From assembly GCA_016206585.1 (NCBI GenBank), contig JACQRE010000120.1, forward strand, positions 1-5,337: a stretch of DNA of 5,337 nucleotides. The letters run 5' to 3'. A model generated the notes under the pieces. That model saw nothing but the letters and a program-made list of their open reading frames with translations. It did no database searches and had not been told where the DNA came from. The translations under genes were made by a program, and so were the position numbers. Shown in pieces: positions 1 through 5,337 of this stretch. How positions within the stretch are numbered: the first letter of the stretch is position 1; each line of letters opens with the position of its first letter. Source of the stretch: Candidatus Omnitrophota bacterium (GTDB taxonomy: Bacteria > Omnitrophota > Gorgyraeia > Aquiviventales > Aquiviventaceae).

Positions 1-3
1 ATC

Positions 4-9
4 GAGGTG
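4..9 (+). promoter_or_regulatory. Ribosome binding site of cytochrome gene 1
   Basis: GAGGTG lies six bases before the ATG at 16. Ten bases (GAGGTGCCCA) are identical at the same place before gene 2, and GAGGTGCC before gene 3. This decides the start in favour of ATG 16 over the in-frame GTG at 7, which overlaps the Shine-Dalgarno sequence itself. Confidence 0.85.
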
Positions 10-15
10 CCCACC

Positions 16-1644
16 ATGGTCAACCGACTCGCAAGCGCCCTCTCGTCTTGTGGCGCCGCCTTTATGCTCGCCATCCTGCTTTCGGGTTGCGAAGAATTGG
101 TCTACAGAGACCGGGAGCTGTTCAACCCGCCGCCGGACACCACCTCCGGGTTCCTGGGCTACTTCAACGTGGCCGAGAAACAGACCACCTGCGGCAACTG
201 TCACGTCAGCTTCCAAGCGGCATGGCGAGGGACCAAGCACGCGCAAGCGGCGAATGACCTGGAAGCCTCAGGTCACGCCCAAGCCTTTTGCTGGGGTTGC
301 CACGCCGTGAGCGAGCTGGGCAACGCGGTCACTGTCACGGCCGGGTACAACCTGGTGACGGACTCCGCCTATCGGGACGTCCAGTGCGAGAGCTGCCACG
401 GGCCGGGGTTCGAGCACGTGCAGAACCCGTCCCGCGAGACCAGGCCGCTGGCTTCCATCCATGTGGATACCGGCCTGACCAACAGCTGCGGTGAGTGCCA
501 CTCCGGCGAGCACACCCCCTATGCGGAGCAATGGGCGGAGTCGAAGCACGGATACGGCGGGGACGCCTACAAGACCGAGGGGAGCAATGCCTCCTGCTGG
601 CGATGTCACGAGGGGCGCAAGGCGATCCTGATCAACTTCAACGAGACCACCAACTACGTGGAGCTGGCCGATACCGGCGCGGCGTCCTTGCAGCCGATTC
701 TCTGCGCCACCTGCCATGACCCCCACAATGCGGCCAACGAGGGTCAGCTCCGGGCCCCGCTGAGTGAGCCAAGCCGCGAGCAACTGTGCGTCAAGTGCCA
801 CTCGAGAGAGGCTGCTCCACCGACGACGGGGATCACCCGGCGCGGGCCGCACGCCGCCCAGGGTCTCCTGGTCATAGACGAGGATGCGGGCTGGATCCCG
901 CCCAACTTCTCGTACACCGGTCCCATTGTCGCGACCCACGGCTCAGAGGCCAACCCGCGGCAGTGCGCATCCTGTCACGTTACCAGGTTTGACGTCACAG
1001 ATGCGTCCACCGGCGAGTTCCTGCTGACCAGCGTGGGACACACGTTCGAGCCGATCCAGTGCCTCGACGCCCAGGGCCTCCCCACCGAAGGGCCCTGCGA
1101 CGTGAGCCAGCGGGATTTCCGAGGCTGCGCCGTCTCCGGGTGCCATGGCAGCGCCACCGCCGCTCGCTCGGCGTTCGAGACGGTGAAGAACCGCATGAAC
1201 TTCCTGACCGACCAGCTGTGGGCGGACACGGATGGCGACGCCATCATGGAGACGACGGACGGCGGTTTGCTTCCCAAGGTGCTGGCCCAGGCGATCGCGG
1301 CGAGCAATCTCAACGCCATCAACCTGTACGATCGCACGCTCACGGTTGCCGAGGGAGCCATTTGGAACGCGCAGCTGGCGTTCACCCACGATCGGGAGTA
1401 TTGGTCCAACTTCAAGGTCCAGGGACAGAACAGCTGCGCCACGCCGTGCAGCACGCAGAACGCGTCCAACACGGCGCACAAGTCCAGCGGCGAGGGCGTG
1501 CACAACCCCTTCCTGCTGGACGCGTTGCTCATCGCCAGCATCCAAGCGGTCCAGACGACGTACGGCTTGGCGCCGGACCGGCTCGCGGACCTAACGGTCC
1601 AGGCCACGCGACCGCCGGGGGTCCGCCTAGCGCCGCGCCCCTGA
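16..1644 (+). CDS. Nonahaem c-type cytochrome lipoprotein, paralogue 1
   Basis: This is a predicted outer-membrane or surface electron carrier of 542 residues. A signal peptide ends in the lipobox LSGC with Cys25 as the lipidation site; Glu at +2 does not signal inner-membrane retention by the E. coli rule. CXXCH motifs start at residues 59, 92, 124, 158, 194, 230, 258 and 317. A ninth motif, CAVSGCH (CX4CH), starts at 371. Haems 1-3, with a CGNCH...W..TKHA pattern, resemble the cytochrome c554 family. Haems 6-7 (CATCHDPH...LCVKCH) resemble the doubled-CXXCH family. All motifs keep the proximal His, and many extra histidines (75, 134, 166, 178, 237, 279, 308, 342, 488, 496) could be distal ligands, so bis-His electron-transfer haems are likely rather than an NrfA-like CXXCK active site. 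After haem 9 come an EF-hand/dockerin-like loop (404-415) and a haem-free helical-looking domain. Cysteine pairs 349/361 and 474/478 may be disulfides. The specific electron partner is unknown. Confidence 0.95.
   Translation: MVNRLASALSSCGAAFMLAILLSGCEELVYRDRELFNPPPDTTSGFLGYFNVAEKQTTCGNCHVSFQAAWRGTKHAQAANDLEASGHAQAFCWGCHAVSELGNAVTVTAGYNLVTDSAYRDVQCESCHGPGFEHVQNPSRETRPLASIHVDTGLTNSCGECHSGEHTPYAEQWAESKHGYGGDAYKTEGSNASCWRCHEGRKAILINFNETTNYVELADTGAASLQPILCATCHDPHNAANEGQLRAPLSEPSREQLCVKCHSREAAPPTTGITRRGPHAAQGLLVIDEDAGWIPPNFSYTGPIVATHGSEANPRQCASCHVTRFDVTDASTGEFLLTSVGHTFEPIQCLDAQGLPTEGPCDVSQRDFRGCAVSGCHGSATAARSAFETVKNRMNFLTDQLWADTDGDAIMETTDGGLLPKVLAQAIAASNLNAINLYDRTLTVAEGAIWNAQLAFTHDREYWSNFKVQGQNSCATPCSTQNASNTAHKSSGEGVHNPFLLDALLIASIQAVQTTYGLAPDRLADLTVQATRPPGVRLAPRP
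1225..1260 (+). other. EF-hand/dockerin-like loop in cytochrome 1
   Basis: Residues 404-415 read DTDGDAIMETTD. Acidic side chains sit at loop positions 1, 3, 5, 9 and 12 and a hydrophobic residue at 8, followed by a leucine-rich helix-like stretch (LLPKVLAQAI). This is the layout of a calcium-binding EF-hand or dockerin loop. The usual Gly at position 6 is Ala, and only one copy is seen, whereas dockerins have two. Calcium binding is an inference. Confidence 0.45.
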
Positions 1645-1658
1645 CCCTCTCCTGAGGG
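1645..1658 (+). other. Small hairpin directly after the gene 1 stop codon
   Basis: CCCTC and GAGGG flank a four-base TCCT loop immediately after the TGA stop. With only five base pairs it may be chance, or it may add to the larger hairpin 10 bases downstream. Confidence 0.25.
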
Positions 1659-1668
1659 GATCACTCCC

Positions 1669-1714
1669 GCCGGTTCCGCTCGATGCCGAGTGGAACCGGC
1701 TTCATTCCTCTTTC
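1669..1714 (+). terminator. Probable intrinsic terminator after gene 1
   Basis: GCCGGTTCC (1669-1677) pairs perfectly with GGAACCGGC (1692-1700). The stem continues inward through one G-U pair and CTCG/CGAG to a four-base loop ATGC (1683-1686), giving 14 bp. The 14 bases that follow (TTCATTCCTCTTTC) are T-rich but interrupted, so termination may be partial or helped by Rho. It sits 24 bases past the stop codon, the normal place for a terminator, and would separate gene 1 from gene 2. Confidence 0.7.
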
Positions 1715-1750
1715 ATCTCCCTCCTCTGAACAACTCCTCACGTCCTCTTT
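1701..1750 (+). other. G-poor pyrimidine-rich tract
   Basis: This 50-base stretch has 21 C, 20 T, 7 A and only 2 G, against a GC-rich, G-plentiful background. It follows the hairpin directly. C-rich, G-poor RNA with many YC dinucleotides is what Rho utilisation sites look like, so it may support termination of gene 1 transcription. It could equally be unselected spacer sequence. Confidence 0.3.
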
Positions 1751-1792
1751 GCGCTCACCAGCGGCGCACCGGGGCACCTTTGGACCCGGATG

Positions 1793-1840
1793 AAGCGGGA
1801 CACGGCGCGTCCAGTTTGTCCACTCCGAGAGGTGCCCAAC
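1793..1840 (+). promoter_or_regulatory. Conserved leader of cytochrome gene 2
   Basis: These 48 bases align without a gap to the 48 bases before gene 3, with 33 identical. Shared blocks are AAG-N-GGGACA, GGTCC-like, GTTTG and GAGGTGCC. Both leaders keep a dyad GGAC-N7-GTCC (here 1798-1801 and 1809-1812), although four of the seven spacer bases differ. The dyad could be an operator with half-sites one helical turn apart, or a small RNA hairpin upstream of the ribosome binding site. No convincing -35/-10 pair was found. Confidence 0.5.
1829..1834 (+). promoter_or_regulatory. Ribosome binding site of cytochrome gene 2
   Basis: GAGGTG sits six bases before ATG 1841, the same spacing as in the other two genes. 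It supports this start over the upstream in-frame ATG at 1790. Starting there would put a 17-residue hydrophilic extension ahead of the signal peptide and has no comparable Shine-Dalgarno sequence. Confidence 0.85.
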
Positions 1841-3514
1841 ATGCAAGATCGGCTAGTGTTCGCCCTACGCGCTGCCGGCGCGGCTCTGGCAGCGACGTTG
1901 TTTCTCACGGGTTGCGAAGAGATCGTCTACCGGGACCGGGAGCCGTTCAGCCAGCCGCTGGACGCGTCCTCCGGATTCCTGGGGTACTATACCCCCACGA
2001 CCCGGCAGACCAACTGTGGGAACTGCCACGCCGAGAAGCAGGCGGAGTGGCTCGGTACCAAGCACGCCAACGCCTGGACGGACCTCCAGGCATCCGGGCA
2101 CGCGCAAGATTTCTGCAACTCCTGCCACACGACCAACGAGGCGGGCAACCTGGTCGCGGTCGCCGCCGGGTTCAGCGCCGTCCAGGACTCCGTGTACTAC
2201 GACGTCCAGTGCGAAAGCTGTCACGGGCCAGGCGTCAATCATCTGGCGGGGCCCGAGACGAACCAGCTTCTGGCGTCCATCGCGGTCGATACCGGCATCA
2301 CCAACGGCTGCGGCGAGTGCCACACCGGCGCGCACGACCCGTTCGTGGACGAATGGGTCCAGTCTCCGCACGGCTACGCTAGCTCGTACGTGGCCGAAGG
2401 TGTGAGGGACCCGTGCGCCAATTGCCACGAGGGTCGCCGGGCGCTCGGCGTGACGTTCGCCGGCATGGATCCTCGCTTGTCGGCACTGGTGGCGGTGAAG
2501 GGGACCTACCTGGAGGCCAACGATCCGATTGACGCCGAGCACGTCCAGCCCATCACCTGCGCGGTGTGCCACGATCCGCACAGTGCCAGTAAGGAGGGTC
2601 AACTACGGCGTGAAGTAGGTGAGGCGGAACTGACCCAGTTGTGCGTCAGCTGCCACCGCCGGGAGGGCGCCCCCGAGCCCAGTCACGCCGGGAGGCGCGG
2701 TCCCCACGCGGCGCAGGGCCTGATCGTGATTGACGAGGAGGCCGGCTGGAAGCCGTCGGGATGGCCGTACACCGAGCGGCTGCTGCCCACGCACTCGATC
2801 AACGAGCGCGGGTGCGCCGCGTGCCACGTGACGCCGTTTACCATCAACGACGCCTCCGGCAACTTCGTCAAGAACTACACCGGGCACCTGTTCGCCGCCA
2901 TTCCGTGTATTGACCAGGCCACCGGTGAGCCCATTCGCAACGGCACCTGCTCGCTCGACCAGCGCTACTTCGGCGGCTGCACCGTCTCGGGATGCCATGG
3001 GTCGGCGGAAGCGGCGCGGACGGCTTTCGAGGTCCTCGAGGCGCGGATGGATTACCTCACGGATCAGTTGTGGGCCGACACCGACGGCGACGCGGTGATG
3101 GAGACCACGGACCGCGGGCTGCTGCCCAAGGTGCTGGCGCAGGCCGTGGCCGCGAACAACCTGAACGCGCTGAACCTCTACGACACCAGCGTCACGGACG
3201 CCGAGCGGTCGATCTGGAATGCCCAGCTGGCGGCCAGCGACAACCGCCTCTACTGGTTCAGCTTCAAGATCCAGGGTCAGAACAGCTGCAACCCGGTTTC
3301 CACCTCGTCGTCCGACAAGTGCCCGGGGACCCTGCGCTCGAACACCGGCCATCGGTCGAGCGGCGGCGGGGTGCATAATCCGTTCTTCCTGGAGGCGCTC
3401 CTCACCGAGACCATCAAGGCGATCCAAGCGAAATACGCGGTTGCGCCCGACCGGCCCGTAGACTTGACGGTGCATGCGGCACCGCCTCGAGGAGTGCGCA
3501 CGGCGAGCAGGTAA
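1841..3514 (+). CDS. Nonahaem c-type cytochrome lipoprotein, paralogue 2
   Basis: This 557-residue paralogue has the same architecture as its neighbours. The signal peptide ends in LTGC (Cys25). CXXCH motifs start at residues 59, 92, 124, 157, 192, 240, 268 and 325, and the CX4CH motif CTVSGCH starts at 380. The first three haem positions match paralogue 1 exactly. The haem 5-6 linker is 43 residues against 31 in paralogue 1, and is the main length difference. Non-haem cysteines 356/370 and 483/494 match the pairs in the other copies; the last pair has a longer serine-rich insert. The EF-hand-like loop is at 413-424, and the C-terminal domain keeps HRSSGGGVHNPF. Around haem 1 it is the most divergent copy, with FSQPLDAS where the others have FNPPPDT. 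It is flanked by a hairpin on each side, so it may be transcribed alone. Its role is inferred to be outer-membrane or surface electron transfer; partner and potential are unknown. Confidence 0.95.
   Translation: MQDRLVFALRAAGAALAATLFLTGCEEIVYRDREPFSQPLDASSGFLGYYTPTTRQTNCGNCHAEKQAEWLGTKHANAWTDLQASGHAQDFCNSCHTTNEAGNLVAVAAGFSAVQDSVYYDVQCESCHGPGVNHLAGPETNQLLASIAVDTGITNGCGECHTGAHDPFVDEWVQSPHGYASSYVAEGVRDPCANCHEGRRALGVTFAGMDPRLSALVAVKGTYLEANDPIDAEHVQPITCAVCHDPHSASKEGQLRREVGEAELTQLCVSCHRREGAPEPSHAGRRGPHAAQGLIVIDEEAGWKPSGWPYTERLLPTHSINERGCAACHVTPFTINDASGNFVKNYTGHLFAAIPCIDQATGEPIRNGTCSLDQRYFGGCTVSGCHGSAEAARTAFEVLEARMDYLTDQLWADTDGDAVMETTDRGLLPKVLAQAVAANNLNALNLYDTSVTDAERSIWNAQLAASDNRLYWFSFKIQGQNSCNPVSTSSSDKCPGTLRSNTGHRSSGGGVHNPFFLEALLTETIKAIQAKYAVAPDRPVDLTVHAAPPRGVRTASR
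3077..3112 (+). other. EF-hand/dockerin-like loop in cytochrome 2
   Basis: Residues 413-424 read DTDGDAVMETTD. The acidic ladder and the following LLPKVLAQAV segment match paralogue 1, with one I-to-V change inside the loop. Calcium binding is inferred from the pattern only. Confidence 0.45.
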
Positions 3515-3538
3515 GACGACGCATCACTTCTAGTGCCT

Positions 3539-3571
3539 GGCCGGCTCCGCGCAGTACCCGCGGGGCCGGCC
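3539..3571 (+). terminator. GC-rich terminator-like hairpin after gene 2
   Basis: The 13-base arms GGCCGGCTCCGCG (3539-3551) and CGCGGGGCCGGCC (3559-3571) pair fully with one U-G wobble around a seven-base loop. It starts 25 bases after the TAA stop, matching the position of the hairpin after gene 1, but its sequence is unrelated. Only TTCCCCC follows, with no U-run, so it is a non-canonical terminator or a 3'-end stabilising structure. Confidence 0.55.
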
Positions 3572-3690
3572 TTCCCCCGTCGAGTGCCAGCGCGCCTGTG
3601 TTTGGCTGCATCCCGGCCGTCGTTTCTGAGCACTTCTTCACAGCGTTTTCTTCATGGCAACAGCGTGACCGCGCAATTGTGCCCCAGGTA

Positions 3691-3738
3691 AAGTGGGACA
3701 GCGCCGGTCCTGTTTGCTCATCTCGTGAGGTGCCTGCC
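3691..3738 (+). promoter_or_regulatory. Conserved leader of cytochrome gene 3
   Basis: This is the counterpart of the gene 2 leader, with gapless alignment up to the start codon. The dyad GGAC (3696-3699) / GTCC (3707-3710) keeps its seven-base spacer, and GTTTG follows at the same distance. The sequence from the gene 2 stop (3515) to this point holds only the hairpin and otherwise shows nothing I can identify. Confidence 0.5.
3727..3732 (+). promoter_or_regulatory. Ribosome binding site of cytochrome gene 3
   Basis: GAGGTG followed by a six-base spacer (CCTGCC) and ATG 3739 repeats the arrangement of the other two genes and fixes the start of this edge-truncated gene. Confidence 0.85.
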
Positions 3739-5337
3739 ATGACGAGCAGTCTACGCTCCGCACGCTGGTCTTCCGGTGCCGCGTTCACGCTGACGCTGCT
3801 GCTGACCGGCTGCGAGGACCTGGTCTACCGGGACAAGGAGCTGTTCAATCCCCCGCCGGATACCGTGTCGGGCTTCCTCGGTTACTTCAACGTGGCGACG
3901 CAGCAGACCACGTGCGGCAACTGCCACGCCGAAAAGCAGGCCGGGTGGGCTCAGACGAAGCACTCCCATGCGTGGCAGGATCTGCAGGCGTCCGGGCAGG
4001 CCGACGCGTCGTGTGATCGCTGCCATACTACCAACGAGCAAGGGAACATCGTCGCCATCGCGGCCGGCTACAATGCGGTCCAGGACTCCGCATACCACGA
4101 CGTGCAGTGCGAGAGCTGCCATGGACCGGGGGCCCAGCACCTGGCGGGGCCCGAGACGGTTCAGCCCCTACCATCGATCGCGGTCGGTGCGGATTCGACC
4201 AACGGTTGCGGCGAGTGCCACCAGGGCTCGCACAACCCGTTCGTCGAAGAGTGGAGCGAGTCGCCCCACGGCTACGGTGGCACGGTGTCCTCGGGGGTTC
4301 CGTTGTACGTGTCGAATGGCGCCAGGGATCCCTGCAAGAACTGTCACGAGGGCCGCGAGGCGCTGCGGGTCAACTTCGAGGGGTTCGATCCGCGTCCGGC
4401 CGGACAAGTAGGTGGCGAGAAGGGGGTCTACCTGGAAGCGAAATCCCCCAGTGCCTACCAGCCGATCAGCTGCGCGGTCTGCCACGATCCGCACGACGCC
4501 AGCAACGAAGGCCAGCTCCGGGCGCCGCTGGGTGAGCCCGAGTTGGGCCAAGTCTGCGTGCATTGCCACCGCCGGGAAGGGCACGCCACGGGCGGTGTGG
4601 CCACCAGACGCGGCCCGCACGGGGCCCAGGGCCTGGTGGTGATCGACGAGGACGTCGGCTGGATTCCGCCCAACTGGCCCTACACCGAGAGGCTGCTGCC
4701 CACGCACGCCGCGAACAACCCGCGTCTCTGCGCGGCCTGCCACGTGACGCCCTTCGAGATCAAGGACGCGGCGGGCAACTTCGTCAAGAACTACACAGGG
4801 CATCTGTTCGAGGCCATCCCCTGCATCGATCAGACCACGGGGGCGCCGATTCACGAGGGTGATTGCGACCACCAGGAGCGGTACTTCGACGGGTGCGCGG
4901 TCTCGGGGTGTCACGGCTCCCCTGACGCCGCCCGGACGGCGTTCATGGTGATTGAGGCGCGGATGAACTACCTGACCGACGCGCTCTGGGCCGACACCGA
5001 CAACGACTCTGTGATGGAAGCGACGGATGGCGGGCTGCTGCCGAAAGTGCTGGCGCAGGCCGTCGCACAGAACCAACGCAACGTGATGAATCTGTACGAC
5101 ACCAGTTTGACCGCGGCTGAAGGCGCGATCTGGAACGCCCAGCTGGCGTCCACCCACGCTCGGTCGTACTGGCTGAACTTCAAGATTTCCGGCCAGAACA
5201 GCTGCGCCACCGCCGGCTGCACCACCAGCGGCGGCAGCAACACCGGGCACAAGTCCAGCGGTGACGGCGTGCATAACCCGTTCCTGCTCGAGGCCCTGCT
5301 GGTGGAGTCGGTCAAGGCGATCCAGACCACGTACGGG
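3739..5337 (+). CDS. Nonahaem c-type cytochrome lipoprotein, paralogue 3 (3' end outside window)
   Basis: The frame is open for 533 codons to the last base. It stops at the QTTYG block, which in paralogue 1 lies 26 residues before the end, so only a short tail is missing. The lipobox is LTGC with Cys25. CXXCH motifs start at residues 59, 92, 124, 157, 199, 245, 273 and 331; CX4CH (CAVSGCH) starts at 386. Non-haem cysteine pairs are 362/376 and 489/494, and the EF-hand-like loop is at 419-430. The haem 4-5 linker is 6-7 residues longer than in the other copies. Similarity is mosaic: residues 36-63 and the C-terminal domain are close to paralogue 1, while haems 2-4 and the region around haem 8 are close to paralogue 2. 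Function is inferred as for the other copies: lipid-anchored polyhaem electron carrier at the outer membrane. Confidence 0.95.
   Translation, partial: MTSSLRSARWSSGAAFTLTLLLTGCEDLVYRDKELFNPPPDTVSGFLGYFNVATQQTTCGNCHAEKQAGWAQTKHSHAWQDLQASGQADASCDRCHTTNEQGNIVAIAAGYNAVQDSAYHDVQCESCHGPGAQHLAGPETVQPLPSIAVGADSTNGCGECHQGSHNPFVEEWSESPHGYGGTVSSGVPLYVSNGARDPCKNCHEGREALRVNFEGFDPRPAGQVGGEKGVYLEAKSPSAYQPISCAVCHDPHDASNEGQLRAPLGEPELGQVCVHCHRREGHATGGVATRRGPHGAQGLVVIDEDVGWIPPNWPYTERLLPTHAANNPRLCAACHVTPFEIKDAAGNFVKNYTGHLFEAIPCIDQTTGAPIHEGDCDHQERYFDGCAVSGCHGSPDAARTAFMVIEARMNYLTDALWADTDNDSVMEATDGGLLPKVLAQAVAQNQRNVMNLYDTSLTAAEGAIWNAQLASTHARSYWLNFKISGQNSCATAGCTTSGGSNTGHKSSGDGVHNPFLLEALLVESVKAIQTTYG
4993..5028 (+). 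other. EF-hand/dockerin-like loop in cytochrome 3
   Basis: Residues 419-430 read DTDNDSVMEATD. Positions 1, 3, 5, 9 and 12 remain acidic although positions 4, 6, 7 and 10 vary from paralogue 1. That is what selection on metal-ligand side chains would produce. Ca2+ binding remains untested. Confidence 0.45.

Larger units (their letters stand above)
16..5337 (+). repeat. Tandem array of three paralogous cytochrome units
   Basis: Three diverged direct repeats of a gene plus leader have start-to-start distances of 1825 and 1898 bases. Signal-peptide length, haem order, the CX4CH motif, cysteine pairs and the start-signal sequence are shared. Divergence is too high for a recent duplication. The window edges cut the array, so more copies may lie on either side. 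Confidence 0.9.

Noticed and set aside
7..15. GTG start for gene 1 three codons upstream
   Set aside because: It overlaps the GAGGTG ribosome binding site, and the ATG at 16 matches the conserved start arrangement of genes 2 and 3.
16..1644. Catalytic multihaem enzyme (nitrite reductase NrfA or hydroxylamine oxidoreductase type)
   Set aside because: There is no CXXCK motif, all nine motifs end in His, and the haem spacing and lipid anchor differ. An electron-transfer role fits better.
1773..1800. Possible sigma54 -24/-12 promoter before gene 2 (GGGGCACC...)
   Set aside because: The GG element lacks a GC element at the required distance, and nothing similar is kept before gene 3.
1790..1840. 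Upstream ATG start for gene 2 (17 extra residues)
   Set aside because: The extension is absent from the other paralogues, would precede the signal peptide, and covers the conserved leader and Shine-Dalgarno sequence.
1690..2382. 230-codon plus-strand frame overlapping the start of gene 2
   Set aside because: It is a frame-shifted shadow of gene 2 with Arg/Pro-rich composition. It begins inside the terminator hairpin and has no ribosome binding site.
3665..3694. Possible sigma70-type promoter before gene 3 (GTGACC, 18-base spacer, TAAAGT)
   Set aside because: Each hexamer matches the consensus at only four of six bases, and the equivalent place before gene 2 has no such pair. Not strong enough to annotate.
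4168..5274. 368-codon open frame on the minus strand, and similar long minus-strand frames at 943-1545, 1865-2602 and 2603-3475
   Set aside because: They lie entirely antisense to the cytochrome genes. High GC with G/C third positions creates such frames; the proteins are Arg/Gly/Val-rich low-information sequence without recognisable domains.

Overview
The window holds three tandem, same-strand paralogous genes for large multiheme c-type cytochrome lipoproteins. Two are complete (542 and 557 residues). The third is open at the right edge, with 533 residues visible. Each protein has a lipoprotein signal peptide with its lipobox cysteine at residue 25, eight CXXCH haem motifs, one CX4CH haem motif, and a C-terminal domain of about 165 residues without haem motifs. 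I count nine predicted haems per protein, so about 27 across the window. There is no other protein gene, RNA gene, insertion sequence or CRISPR array.

The DNA is GC-rich with strongly G/C-biased third codon positions. A lipobox followed by a polyhaem periplasmic or surface domain points to a Gram-negative (diderm) bacterium that respires with outer-membrane or extracellular cytochromes. Gemmatimonadota, Acidobacteriota, Myxococcota or Desulfobacterota-like lineages would all fit, but the sequence alone does not decide between them.

Layout: 1-15 is the end of the first gene's leader, with a clear ribosome binding site. 16-1644 is cytochrome 1. 1645-1840 contains a strong 14-bp hairpin, a G-poor pyrimidine-rich tract and the leader of gene 2. 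1841-3514 is cytochrome 2. 3515-3738 contains a GC-rich 13-bp hairpin and the leader of gene 3. 3739-5337 is cytochrome 3, lacking only its last roughly 25-30 residues if it ends like its neighbours.

The 48 nt before the start codons of genes 2 and 3 align without gaps (33/48 identical), and the GAGGTG-N6-ATG start signal is the same in all three genes. Each duplicated unit therefore carries its own leader. With the hairpins between genes, this suggests separately controlled transcription units rather than one simple operon. The most likely role is electron transfer at the outer membrane or cell surface, with the three paralogues acting as alternative or cooperating carriers. No partner (porin, inner-membrane quinol oxidase, maturation gene) lies in the window, so the electron donor and acceptor are unknown.
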